From contig NZ_JANZYO010000004.1 of assembly GCF_025506335.1 (NCBI RefSeq), positions 310,001 through 374,000 of the forward strand: DNA of 64,000 nucleotides, given 5' to 3'. Positions 42,734 through 51,516 of the stretch are shown in pieces. The position numbers and the translations under genes are program-made. Under the pieces are notes generated by a model, which searched no databases, was not told where the DNA came from, and was given only the letters and a program-made list of their open reading frames with translations. The DNA is from Mumia quercus (GTDB taxonomy: Bacteria; Actinomycetota; Actinomycetes; Propionibacteriales; Nocardioidaceae). Numbering within the stretch: the stretch's first letter is position 1; the number at the start of each line of letters is the position of its first letter.

Positions 42734-42838
42734 GCGGAGCGGAGCGGCGCGGGCGGGCGGGCGGAGCAGGCGCGGAGCGGCGCGGGCGGAGCAGGCGCGG
42801 GGCGGCCGGCGGGGCGGCCGGGGACGCCCCGCCCGCGT
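42734..42838. repeat. GC-only imperfect tandem repeats
   Basis: Purine-biased GC-rich tract with repeated GGCGGAGCAGGCGCGG-type units (near 42760 and 42786) and a closing stem GGGGCG / CGCCCC (42811-42830) that could terminate the FtsX transcript. No gene or promoter is visible. It lies immediately before the stop of the ABC permease on the minus strand. Confidence 0.5.
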
Positions 42839-42841
42839 CGG

Positions 42842-45373
42842 TCACTCCGTGGCGATCGCCCTCAGGACGTTGAGGCGCGAGGCCCGCAGCGCCGGGAAGA
42901 GCGCGGCGAGGACGCCGACCACCGCCGCGATCAGGACGTAGACGAGCAGCGTCCCGTACGGGATCGACAGCTCGGTGATGCCTTCGTCCTGCAGGACGCG
43001 CTGCAGCACCACGCCGAACACCAGCCCCATCGCGATGCCGAGCACGGCTCCGAGCACCGCGATCGCGACCGCCTCGAGCCGCACCATCCGGCGCAGCTGA
43101 CGCCGGCTCATGCCGACCGCCCGCAGCAGCCCGACCTCACGCGTGCGCTCGATCACGCTGAGCGCGAGCGTGTTGACGATGCCGAGCGCCGCGATGATGA
43201 TCGCGAGACCGAGCAGCGCGTTGATCAGCATGAGGATGCCGTTGATCTGGTCGCGCTGGGACTCGATGAACTCGTCCTGGGTCTGCACCACGACGGTCGG
43301 GATGTCGGCCACCACGTCGCGTACGGGCTGCTCGATGTCGGCGCCCGTCACGCCCTGAGCCGCATCGACGGCCACGAACGAGTCCTGACGAGCCATGCTC
43401 ACCTGGTCGACGAAGTCGAAGCTCGTCACGTACTCCGAGACCACGTTGGACGCGGGGAACGTCCCGACGATCCGCAGGTCGTGGTCACCGGACTGCGTGC
43501 TGAACGTCAGCGTGTCCCCGACCTCGAGGCCGCGGTCCTCCAGTGTGTCCTCCCGAACGGCTACCTCGCCGGCGCCGATCGTGTCGACGCTGGCGTCCAG
43601 CTCGAACATCGAGAAGAGCGCACCGGGATCGGTGGCCGTCACCCCCGCCCACGAGCCGTCGAGCCGCGTCGGCACGAACTGTGCCTCGACGACGTCGCCG
43701 ACCCCGTCGATCTCACGGATGTCCTCGGCGATGGTCGGCGAGAACGGAGCCCCGACAGGGTTCGTGAGCAGGAAGTCGGTCGTGAACTCCTCCTTGACGC
43801 TGACGTCGACAGACTTGTTGACCGACGACCCGAGGATGCTCATGGTCGTCACCAGCGTCAGGCCGATCATCAGCGCGGACGCGGTCGCCGCCGTACGACG
43901 AGGGTTGCGCAGGGCGTTCTGGGTGGCCATCCGGCCGACCATGCCGAACGGACGGTAGAGCCCGCCGAGCGCGATGAGCACGGGGTGGCTGAGGAGCGGA
44001 CTCATCAGCGAGACGCCGAGGAGGATCGCGAACGCTCCGCCGCCGACGTACCAGGCGCCGCTGTCGACACCGCCCAGGCCCAGCCAGACCAGGCCGGCAC
44101 CGATCACGACGAGGATCGCTCCGAAGAGCATGCGCATCCGCATCGACGACTCGGGGAGCGCCACGTCGTCGCGCATCGCGGCCACCGGCGCGACCCGCGA
44201 CGCCCGGCGCGCCGGAAGGTACGCCGCGACCAGCGTCACGAGCACACCCACCACGTAGCCAACCACCCACGTACGCGGGGCGATCACGAGCGGGGTGTCG
44301 CTGACGTCGAGCCCGAACGTACGGAACAGCGCGGACAGGCCGAACGCCAGCAGGATGCCGAGCAGGACGCCGAGCGTCGACCCGACGAGCCCGACGACCA
44401 GCGCCTCCAGCAGCACCGAGCGGCTGACCTGGCGCCGCGACGCCCCGAGGGCGCGCAGCAGCGCGAGCTCGCGGCTGCGCTGCGCGACGAGGATCGAGAA
44501 GGTGTTCACGATGAGGAAGGTGCCGACGATGATCGCGATCGCGGCGAACACGAGCAGGATCGTCGTGAGGAACCCGAGGATCTCCCCGATCGTGTCCTCG
44601 GCCTCCGCCGCCGCCGCGTCGCCGGTGACGGCCTCGAACCCGTCGGGCAGCACCTTGCTGGCCTCGTACGCGAGCTCCTGCTGCGTGACGTCGTCCTGGG
44701 TCGTCAGCGACACCTGGTTGAAGGCGTCCTCGCCGTCGAGGAAGAGCTCTTGGGCGTACGAGGTGTCGAACAGCACCAACGACGCGCCGGCCATCGAGCC
44801 GCCGCCGAACTGCGCGAGGCCGACGAGCTCGACGTCGAGCTGCGGCTGGTCGCCGCTGGAGACGAGCCGGACGGTGTCGCCGATCTCGTACCCGCCCTTC
44901 TCGGCGCTGTCGGCATCGATCGCCACCTCACCGGCAGCCGTCGGCGGACGCCCCTCTGAGATCACGACGGCGGGCTCCCCCGTCATCGCGGGGGCGTCGT
45001 CGTAGTTGAACGACAGCGTCGGCGGACCGAACCCGGTCACGAGCTTGCCGTCGCTGCCGACCAGGGTCAGGCCCTGGCTCGACACCGTGCCGTCGACGCG
45101 AGCGGCGCCCGGCAGCTCGCGCAGCTCGTCGACCACCTTGGCCGAGACCGTACGGGTGTCGCCGCCGGTCCCGTCCTCCCAGCCGCCGAGCCCGGCCGGG
45201 CGTACGACGACGTCAGGGGTCGATCCCTTGACAATGCCGTCGAAGGACTTGCTCATCGTGTCGGTGAAGATGAGCGTGCCCGCCACGAACGCGATGCCGA
45301 GGACGATCGCGAAGGCGCTCATCAGCAGGCGCACCTTGCGCGCCAGCAGGTTGCGCAGGGTCACCCGCAGCAT
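42842..45373 (-). CDS. FtsX/MacB-type ABC transporter permease
   Basis: 843 aa from ATG at 45373. Two FtsX domains, each with four spans and a large external part: LRVTLRNLLARKVRLLMSAF at the N-terminus, first FtsX core around RELALLRALGASRRQVSRSV, second around REVGLLRAVGMSRRQLRRMV. Such permeases with a LolD-type ATPase work as mechanotransducers for lipoprotein, peptide or wall-enzyme tasks, not simple pumps. The ATG overlaps the stop of the upstream ATPase (ATGA). Substrate unknown. Confidence 0.9.
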   Translation of the reverse strand: MLRVTLRNLLARKVRLLMSAFAIVLGIAFVAGTLIFTDTMSKSFDGIVKGSTPDVVVRPAGLGGWEDGTGGDTRTVSAKVVDELRELPGAARVDGTVSSQGLTLVGSDGKLVTGFGPPTLSFNYDDAPAMTGEPAVVISEGRPPTAAGEVAIDADSAEKGGYEIGDTVRLVSSGDQPQLDVELVGLAQFGGGSMAGASLVLFDTSYAQELFLDGEDAFNQVSLTTQDDVTQQELAYEASKVLPDGFEAVTGDAAAAEAEDTIGEILGFLTTILLVFAAIAIIVGTFLIVNTFSILVAQRSRELALLRALGASRRQVSRSVLLEALVVGLVGSTLGVLLGILLAFGLSALFRTFGLDVSDTPLVIAPRTWVVGYVVGVLVTLVAAYLPARRASRVAPVAAMRDDVALPESSMRMRMLFGAILVVIGAGLVWLGLGGVDSGAWYVGGGAFAILLGVSLMSPLLSHPVLIALGGLYRPFGMVGRMATQNALRNPRRTAATASALMIGLTLVTTMSILGSSVNKSVDVSVKEEFTTDFLLTNPVGAPFSPTIAEDIREIDGVGDVVEAQFVPTRLDGSWAGVTATDPGALFSMFELDASVDTIGAGEVAVREDTLEDRGLEVGDTLTFSTQSGDHDLRIVGTFPASNVVSEYVTSFDFVDQVSMARQDSFVAVDAAQGVTGADIEQPVRDVVADIPTVVVQTQDEFIESQRDQINGILMLINALLGLAIIIAALGIVNTLALSVIERTREVGLLRAVGMSRRQLRRMVRLEAVAIAVLGAVLGIAMGLVFGVVLQRVLQDEGITELSIPYGTLLVYVLIAAVVGVLAALFPALRASRLNVLRAIATE

Positions 45374-46161
45374 CAGGCGGCCCCACCCTCGGGCGCGACG
45401 GTCTCGAGGGCGCGGACCTGGATGCGTGCCATCCGCTCGAGGATCGTGTCCGGCCTCGGGTCGCGCATCTCGTCGACGACCTTGCCGTCGGCGAGGAACA
45501 CCACACGGTCGGTGTACGACGCCGCGACCGGGTCGTGGGTCACCATCACGATGGTCTGGCCGAGCTCGCGGACGCTGTGCTGGAGGAACTTCAGGACCTC
45601 GGCACCGGAGGTGGAGTCGAGGTTGCCGGTGGGCTCGTCGGCGAAGACGATCGTCGGCCGGCCGACGAGCGCGCGGGCGCACGCGACCCGCTGCTGCTGC
45701 CCGCCGGACATCTCGTTGGGCCGGTGGTCGAGGCGGTCACGCAGACCGACGGTGTCGATCACCTCGTCGTACCAGGCCTCGTCGGGCTTGCGCCCAGCGA
45801 TCGACAGCGGGAGCAGGATGTTCTCCTTGGCCGTCAGGGTCGGCACCAGGTTGAACGCCTGGAAGACGAAGCCGACGTCGTCACGGCGCAGCTTTGTCAG
45901 CTGCTTGTCGTTGAGCGTGGACAGCTCGGTGTCGCCGATGAAGACGGTGCCGCTGGTCGCGGTGTCGAGCGCCGCGAGCAGGTGCATGAGTGTCGACTTG
46001 CCGGAGCCCGACGGCCCCATCACGGCGGTGAACTCCCCTGCGTACACGTCGATGCTCACACCGTCGAGGGCACGCACCTCCGCCTCTTGCTTGCCGTAGG
46101 TCTTGTGAAGATCCACCGCGCGGGCGGCGACGGTACGGGAGGTGGGCACGGCGTCGGGCAT
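45373..46161 (-). CDS. LolD/MacB-type ABC ATPase
   Basis: 262 aa. Walker A GPSGSGKST (about residue 50), signature MSGGQQQRVACARAL, Walker B IVFADEPTGNLDS and switch MVTHDPVAA are all intact; FQAFNLVPTLTAKEN is the usual Q-loop region. ATG at 46161 with an AGGAG site 7 nt upstream. It pairs with the permease through a four-base overlap. Divergent from the pirin gene at 46284. Confidence 0.93.
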   Translation of the reverse strand: MPDAVPTSRTVAARAVDLHKTYGKQEAEVRALDGVSIDVYAGEFTAVMGPSGSGKSTLMHLLAALDTATSGTVFIGDTELSTLNDKQLTKLRRDDVGFVFQAFNLVPTLTAKENILLPLSIAGRKPDEAWYDEVIDTVGLRDRLDHRPNEMSGGQQQRVACARALVGRPTIVFADEPTGNLDSTSGAEVLKFLQHSVRELGQTIVMVTHDPVAASYTDRVVFLADGKVVDEMRDPRPDTILERMARIQVRALETVAPEGGAA

Positions 46162-46283
46162 GGAGCAACTCCTGATCAGGGCGGGTGTCGTGTCCACGCT
46201 AGGCCCATGCGGGGACAGGGCGACATCGGTTTTGCCCCTGGCGAACGCCCCGGGGCATGGGGGATCACCCTGATACTGGTGGC

Positions 46284-47267
46284 ATGAGCGACCTCGAGCG
46301 CGACCCGCAGGAGATCACGTGCCCGCCCCGAGGCGGCGGAGCGCCCGAAGTGCTGGAGCCGCGGCTGGTCCCGCTCGGCGGCCCGCGCGCGATGACGGTA
46401 CGCCGGACGTTGCCGCAGCGACTCCGCTCCCTGATCGGCGCCTGGTGCTTCGTGGACCACTACGGCCCCGACGACGTCCGAGAGACCGGCGGCATGGTCG
46501 TGCCCGGACACCCGCACACCGGACTGCAGACCGTGACCTGGCTGTTCTCCGGCGAGGTCGACCACGCCGACACGGTCGGGTCCGTCCAGCGCGTACGGCC
46601 CGGGGAGGTCAACCTGATGACCGCCGGGCGCGGGATCGCCCACTCGGAGTACTCCACCCCCGAGACCACCCTCCTGCAGGGCGTCCAGCTGTGGACGGCG
46701 CTGCCGGACTCCGCCCGCTTCACGGGTCGCGCGTTCGAGCACCACGTCACGGAGGCCGTCGCGCACGGGCCCGCGACCGTCCGTACGTTCGTCGGCTCGT
46801 TCGCCGGATCCTCCTCGCCGGTCACCACCTACACGCCGCTCGTCGCCGCCGAGATCGTGCTCCCGGCCGGCGCCGAGGTGCGGTTCGCGGTCGACCCCTC
46901 GTACGAGCACGGGGTGCTCGTGGACCTCGGGCCCGTGGACGTGGACGGGACGACCGTCGCCCCGGCGGCGCTCGCGTATCGGCCCGTCGGCGCGACGACG
47001 CTCGTCCTGCGCACGGGCGAGAGCGAGGGGCGCGTGGTCCTCATCGGCGGCGAGCCGCTGGAGGAGGAGATCGTCATGTGGTGGAACTTCCTCGGCCGCG
47101 ACCACGACGAGATCGTCCGGTTCCGCGAGGAGTGGCAGGCGCAGGTCCACGGTGCGGCCGACGGCGACGCGTACGGACCGTTCCCCGACGCCTGGGGCGG
47201 GGTCGTCCTCCCGGCGCCCGAGCTGCCGCACACGCGCCTCAAGCCGCGCAAGCAACCGCCACGCTGA
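46284..47267 (+). CDS. Pirin-family bicupin
   Basis: 327 aa. Two cupin domains; the first contains GAWCFVDHYGPD, metal-site VPGHPHTGLQTVTWLFSGEV (His pair HPH) and AGRGIAHSEYS. The second half, about 180-290, has PSYEHGVLVDLG and ends in the pirin feature PLEEEIVMWWNFLGRDHDEI (key EEIVMWWNFLGRDHDEI). Pirins bind Fe and some act as quercetin-type dioxygenases or regulators. The function here is not determined. ATG at 46284; divergent from the LolD-type gene. Confidence 0.85.
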   Translation: MSDLERDPQEITCPPRGGGAPEVLEPRLVPLGGPRAMTVRRTLPQRLRSLIGAWCFVDHYGPDDVRETGGMVVPGHPHTGLQTVTWLFSGEVDHADTVGSVQRVRPGEVNLMTAGRGIAHSEYSTPETTLLQGVQLWTALPDSARFTGRAFEHHVTEAVAHGPATVRTFVGSFAGSSSPVTTYTPLVAAEIVLPAGAEVRFAVDPSYEHGVLVDLGPVDVDGTTVAPAALAYRPVGATTLVLRTGESEGRVVLIGGEPLEEEIVMWWNFLGRDHDEIVRFREEWQAQVHGAADGDAYGPFPDAWGGVVLPAPELPHTRLKPRKQPPR

Positions 47268-47363
47268 GCGACGGCGCGCACGCGAGAGGGCGACTCGCCT
47301 ACGATGCGGGCGCTAGGCTGATCGCACGCGGACTGGACGAGTGCGGCCAGAGAGGCGGTGACC

Positions 47364-47861
47364 ATGACAGCTGTCGCCGAGCCCGTGGTGGTGACCCACC
47401 ACGTCGTACGCACGCGCCACCGCCGCACCGTCCTCGTGCTCAACGCGAGCTACGAGCCGTTGCAGAGGGTGTCGCTCCGGCACGCGATCCGGATGCTCGT
47501 ACGCGAGGTCGCCGTGGTCGAGGAGGCGCACCCCGAGGACCGTTTCGGCCCGTTCCCGGTCCCGAAGGTGCTGCGGCTGGTGCGCTACGTCGTGATGCGC
47601 TGGCTGCACGGTCGGGACCCGCTCTGCACCAAGGCGGCCGTGAAGGCGCGCGACGAGCGCTGCGGCTACTGCGGTGGTCCGGCCGAGACGGTCGACCACA
47701 TCCTTCCCCGCTCGCGCGGCGGCCTGCTCACCTGGGAGAACTCCGTCGCCGCCTGCCTGCGGTGCAACCACCGCAAGGGCGACCGTACGCCGACGGAGGC
47801 GGGGATGACCCTGCTGGTCACCCCCGCCGTTCCGCGTCGGTCTCCGCTGACGGTGCGCTGA
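47364..47861 (+). CDS. HNH endonuclease-type protein
   Basis: 165 aa. Residues about 20-90 form the conserved N-terminal part (VLVLNASYEPLQRVSLRHAI) and the HNH centre follows: zinc pair CGYC, catalytic VDHILPRSRGG, WENSVAACLRCNHRKGDRTP with the second CxxC. This long-known actinobacterial protein family is probably a DNA nuclease of unknown role. ATG at 47364 keeps an AGAGG site 8 nt upstream; a GTG two codons earlier is too close to it. Confidence 0.85.
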   Translation: MTAVAEPVVVTHHVVRTRHRRTVLVLNASYEPLQRVSLRHAIRMLVREVAVVEEAHPEDRFGPFPVPKVLRLVRYVVMRWLHGRDPLCTKAAVKARDERCGYCGGPAETVDHILPRSRGGLLTWENSVAACLRCNHRKGDRTPTEAGMTLLVTPAVPRRSPLTVR

Positions 47862-47925
47862 CCTGAAGCCGGTGCCCGCTCGCCGCGCCGAGGTCGTGCC
47901 GACGCGCTCCGGTAGCCTCGGGGCC

Positions 47926-49068
47926 GTGTCTCTCACCGTCCGTACGATCAGCAGCGCCGACCACCTGGCGTACCTGAAGTCACTCCCCTCCGCGAGCTTT
48001 CTCCAGACTCCTGCCTGGGCGGCGGTGAAGTCGGAGTGGAGAGGCGAGTCGATCGGCTGGTTCGACGGGCCGCAGATGGTCGGTGCGGGCCTGGTGCTCT
48101 ACCGCAAGCTGCCGAAGGTCGCGAAGTACCTCGCGTACCTCCCCGAGGGACCGAGCATCGACTTCACGTCGATCGTCGACAAGCCCGGCGGGCTCTCGGC
48201 CTGGCTCGACCCGATGATCGCCCACCTCACGGCCGCGGGCGCGTTCGGCGTCCGCATGGGCCCGCCGGTGGTCCTGCGCGCCTGGGACGCCGCGACGGTG
48301 AAGAAGGCCGTCGCCGACCCCGCGCTCCGCACGCTCGGTGACGCACCGGCGACCACGTCCAACGGCCGCGCGATCGCCGTGACCGCGGAGCTGCACCGGC
48401 TCGGCTGGCGCGAGCAGGTCGGCGAGGGCGGGTTCGGAGCCGGGCAGCCCAAGTACAACTTCTGGGTGCCGCTGGTCGACGACGACGGCACCCCGCGGAC
48501 CGAGGAAGCCGTGCTGCGCGGCATGAACCAGCTCTGGCGCCGCAACATCAAGAAGGCCGAGAAGTCCGGCGTCGAGGTGACCCTCGGCGGTGCGGACGAC
48601 CTGCCGGCCTTCCACGCCGTCTACGCCGAGACCGCGGAGCGCGACCACTTCACGCCGCGGCCGCTGCCGTACTTCCAGAAGATGTGGGAAGCGCTCAACG
48701 GCGAGGACCCCGACCGCATGCGGCTCTACCTCGCGCACCACGAGGGTGACCTGGTCGCCGCGACCACGCTCGTGAAGGTGGGGCGGCACGCCTGGTACTC
48801 GTACGGCGCCTCGACCACGGCGAAGCGGGAGGTCCGCGGGTCGAACGCCATCCAGTGGCAGATGATCCGCGACGCGATGGCTGCCGGCTGCAGCGTGTAC
48901 GACATGCGCGGGATCACCGACACGCTCGACCCCGAGGACAGCCACGTCGGCTTGATCCAGTTCAAGGTGGGCACCGGCGGTCTTGCGGTCGAGTACGCGG
49001 GCGAGTGGGACCTGCCCATCAACCGCCTGCTCTACGTGGCGTTCCAGCAGTACATGAAGCGACGCTGA
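47926..49068 (+). CDS. FemAB-family peptidyltransferase (peptidoglycan bridge formation)
   Basis: 380 aa from GTG at 47926. Two GNAT-like domains: SFLQTPAWAAVKSEW near the N-terminus, then LWRRNIKKAEKSGVEV, YAETAERDHFTPRP and the C-terminal VYDMRGITDTLDPEDSHVGLIQFKVGTGG (key SHVGLIQFKVGTGG). FemX-type enzymes add amino acids from tRNA to lipid II stems, giving interpeptide bridges. It is followed 26 bp later by the Alr-like gene, supporting a role in wall-precursor synthesis. A TAGCCT box lies just before the start. Confidence 0.88.
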   Translation: MSLTVRTISSADHLAYLKSLPSASFLQTPAWAAVKSEWRGESIGWFDGPQMVGAGLVLYRKLPKVAKYLAYLPEGPSIDFTSIVDKPGGLSAWLDPMIAHLTAAGAFGVRMGPPVVLRAWDAATVKKAVADPALRTLGDAPATTSNGRAIAVTAELHRLGWREQVGEGGFGAGQPKYNFWVPLVDDDGTPRTEEAVLRGMNQLWRRNIKKAEKSGVEVTLGGADDLPAFHAVYAETAERDHFTPRPLPYFQKMWEALNGEDPDRMRLYLAHHEGDLVAATTLVKVGRHAWYSYGASTTAKREVRGSNAIQWQMIRDAMAAGCSVYDMRGITDTLDPEDSHVGLIQFKVGTGGLAVEYAGEWDLPINRLLYVAFQQYMKRR

Positions 49069-49094
49069 CTTCACCGTCTCGAGGAAGGCTGACC

Positions 49095-50159
49095 ATGACA
49101 CTCACGCTCCACGTCGACGGCGAGCGCTGGCGGGCGCACCTGCGCGGCACCGCAGAGCTGTACGAAGGCCTCATCCCGGTCATCAAGGGCAACGGGTACG
49201 GGTTCGGCAACCGCACCCTCGCCCGCCGTGCGGACTGGCTCGAGGTCGACACCGTCGCCGTCGGCACGTACGCCGAGCTGATGGACGTCCTCCCGCGGTT
49301 CGGCGGTGACATCCACGTGCTCACCCCGTGGCGCCCGTTCTGGGCGGACTCTGTGCGCCCGGAGCGCATGTACGACCCGCGCGTCGTCCACACGGTCAGC
49401 CGGATCGAGGACCTCGCCGCACTGCGCGACGAGGCACCCGAAGGGACGCGCATCCTCATCGAGGGCGAGACGGCGATGGCCCGCCACGGCGTCGACCGGC
49501 ATGCCCTCACCGCCGCTGCCGACGCGCTCGGGCGGCTCCGCCTGATCGGCTTCTCGATCCACCTCCCGCTCTCCGACGACAACCTCGCCGAGGCCGACCG
49601 CTGGGCCGCGGCGTTCGAGGCGTCGAAGCTCGCACCGGCCGTCGCCGGCACCCCGCTGTTCACCGTCTCGCACCTGTCCGACCGCGAGGTCCGCGCGCTG
49701 GCCGAGCGCCGGCCCGGCCTGTCCGTACGCCCCCGCGTCGGCACCGCCCTGTGGCTGGGCGACCGCGGCGCGTTCCGGGTGACGGGGCTGGTCCTGGACT
49801 CGCACGTCGTCGAGCGTGGCGAGCGGATCGGCTACCGCCAGCGCCCGCTGCCCGTGGGCGGCACCGTCCTGATCGTGTCGGGCGGCACCGCCCACGGCAT
49901 CGGGCTGGAGGCACCGACCGCGGCGACGACGCTCAAGCAGCGCGCCACCTCGGTCGCGAAGGGCGGGCTCGGCGCGGCCGGGCTCGCGCTGTCGCCCTTC
50001 GTCGTGGGAGGCAAGCAGCGGTGGTTCGTCGAGCCTCCGCACATGCAGGCGAGCATGATCCTGCTCCCCTCCGGCGTCGCGGTGCCGGAGGTCGGCGAGG
50101 AGGTCGAGCTCGAGGTGCGCATGACGACCACGACCTTCGACGCGGTCGACCTCCCCTAG
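49095..50159 (+). CDS. Alanine racemase-like PLP protein, divergent
   Basis: 354 aa, fold-type III PLP barrel. The PLP Lys is present in VIKGNGYGFGN (K31). The usual C-terminal active-site Tyr motif (GYADG) is not there: the corresponding strand reads VLIVSGGTAHGIGLE. The classical MDQ stretch is replaced by EPPHMQASMILLP. It may therefore be a racemase-like enzyme with another substrate or a non-catalytic protein. It follows the FemAB gene by 26 bp, so a role in amino-acid supply or sensing for bridge synthesis is plausible. Start ATG at 49095. Confidence 0.75.
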   Translation: MTLTLHVDGERWRAHLRGTAELYEGLIPVIKGNGYGFGNRTLARRADWLEVDTVAVGTYAELMDVLPRFGGDIHVLTPWRPFWADSVRPERMYDPRVVHTVSRIEDLAALRDEAPEGTRILIEGETAMARHGVDRHALTAAADALGRLRLIGFSIHLPLSDDNLAEADRWAAAFEASKLAPAVAGTPLFTVSHLSDREVRALAERRPGLSVRPRVGTALWLGDRGAFRVTGLVLDSHVVERGERIGYRQRPLPVGGTVLIVSGGTAHGIGLEAPTAATTLKQRATSVAKGGLGAAGLALSPFVVGGKQRWFVEPPHMQASMILLPSGVAVPEVGEEVELEVRMTTTTFDAVDLP

Positions 50160-50212
50160 CCCGTACCCGCGTCCTCGCCGCACCCGGTTCGCCGGCCCCC
50201 GCCGTACGTGGG

Positions 50213-50296
50213 GTTTGCCACGCTGGCGTGGGCGCCTCCGGTTGGCGCGGCGAGCCTCCCGCGCCAACCAGCGTCCGCCACGCTGGCGTGGCAAAC
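50213..50296. repeat. 85-bp three-hairpin element, copy 3 (diverged)
   Basis: GTTTGCCACG-CTGG-CGTGGG, TTGGCGCGG ... CCCGCGCCAA and GCCACG-CTGG-CGTGGC-AAAC in the same order as copies 1 and 2, 84 bp. The middle and the first right arm have diverged. It lies in the convergent gap between the Alr-like gene (+) and the epoxide hydrolase gene (-). Confidence 0.8.
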
Positions 50297-50318
50297 TCCG
50301 CCAAGCGAACGGGCGGGG

Positions 50319-51455
50319 TCAGCTGGTGGCGAAGAACGTACGGAGGTCGGCGACGAGCTCCTGCGGCTTCTCGAGCATCGCGTAGTGACCGCCCTCGGCG
50401 AACTCGCTCCAGTGGACGATGTTGTCGTTGTCGCGGTCGGCGAACGCCCTGATCGTCTTGAAGTCGTCGGCGAAGACCGCGACCCCCGTACGGGCGTGGT
50501 TGACCTGCGGCTCCACGTCGCGGCGGGCCTCCTCGTAGTGGTAGCGGCCGGCCGTCGCCGACGTGTTCGTCAGCCACTCCAGCGTCACCTCGGCGAGGAT
50601 CTGGTCGGTCGTCAGCAGGCTCGTCCCGTTGCCGAACGACTGGAACAGCTCGTTCCACGCCAGCTGCCCGACGGGCGAGTCCGAGACCCCGACGGCGACG
50701 GTCTGCGGCCGCGACGCGTTGATCGCGTTGTAGCCGCCGACCGACTGGAACCACTGGAGGTGCTCCAGCGCCGCGAACTCCTTCGGCCCGAACCCGTCCA
50801 TCTCGCCGGGCGCGCCCGTCGGGAACGAGAACAGCTGCAGGACGTGCATCCCGAGGAAGCCCTCCGGCTCCCTCAGCCCGAGCTCGCGCGAGACCATCGC
50901 GCCGCCGTCACTGCCGTGCGAGCCGTACGACTCGTAGCCCAGCCGCCGCATGAGCGTGTCGTACGCCTGCGCCACCCGCGCCATCGTCCACCCGCGGTCG
51001 ACGACCGGGATGCTGAAACCGAAGCCCGGCATCGACGGCACCACGACATCGAAGGCGTCCTCCGCGCGGCCACCGTGCGCGACAGGGTCGACGAGCGGGT
51101 CGATCATGTCGAGGAAGTCGATCACCGAACCCGGGTAGGAGTGTGCGAGGAGGAGTGGCGTCGCGTCGTTCTCGGCCGACCGCACGTGCAGGAAGTGGAT
51201 CGTCTGCCCGTCGATCTCGGTGACGAACTGGTCGTACGCGTTGAGCCGCGCCTCGACCTCGCGCCAGTCGAAGCCGTGGCGCCAGTGCTCGACGACCTCG
51301 CCGAGGTACGAGTTCGGCACGCCGTACGTCCAGTCGTCACCAGGAGCGGCGGCGGGAAGGCGCGTACGGGCGAGGCGGGCGTCGAGGTCGTCCAGGTCGG
51401 CCTGCGGGACCTCGATGCGGAAGGGGCGGATGCTGGTGCTCTCGTGTGCGCTCAT
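50319..51455 (-). CDS. Epoxide hydrolase-family alpha/beta hydrolase
   Basis: 378 aa from ATG at 51455. The N-terminal EHN domain (FRIEVPQADLDDLDARLARTRLP, key QADLDDLDARLARTRLP) precedes the fold: HSYPGS oxyanion loop and nucleophile region SHGSDGGAMVSRELG with Asp in GSDGG, where epoxide hydrolases carry the attacking Asp; His is in EGGHYAMLE near the C-terminus. It should hydrolyse epoxides or related esters. Divergent from the WYL regulator at 51517. Confidence 0.87.
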   Translation of the reverse strand: MSAHESTSIRPFRIEVPQADLDDLDARLARTRLPAAAPGDDWTYGVPNSYLGEVVEHWRHGFDWREVEARLNAYDQFVTEIDGQTIHFLHVRSAENDATPLLLAHSYPGSVIDFLDMIDPLVDPVAHGGRAEDAFDVVVPSMPGFGFSIPVVDRGWTMARVAQAYDTLMRRLGYESYGSHGSDGGAMVSRELGLREPEGFLGMHVLQLFSFPTGAPGEMDGFGPKEFAALEHLQWFQSVGGYNAINASRPQTVAVGVSDSPVGQLAWNELFQSFGNGTSLLTTDQILAEVTLEWLTNTSATAGRYHYEEARRDVEPQVNHARTGVAVFADDFKTIRAFADRDNDNIVHWSEFAEGGHYAMLEKPQELVADLRTFFATS

Positions 51456-51516
51456 GGAAAGACTGTAGGAAGCATTCCGGCACGGACCGTTCCTCATCTC
51501 TGCGATGATCTGAAGA

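Noticed and set aside
42308-44959. Open frame of about 880 codons antisense to the FtsX permease
   Set aside because: His/Arg/Asp-rich low-complexity translation without recognisable domains; the minus-strand permease is convincing.
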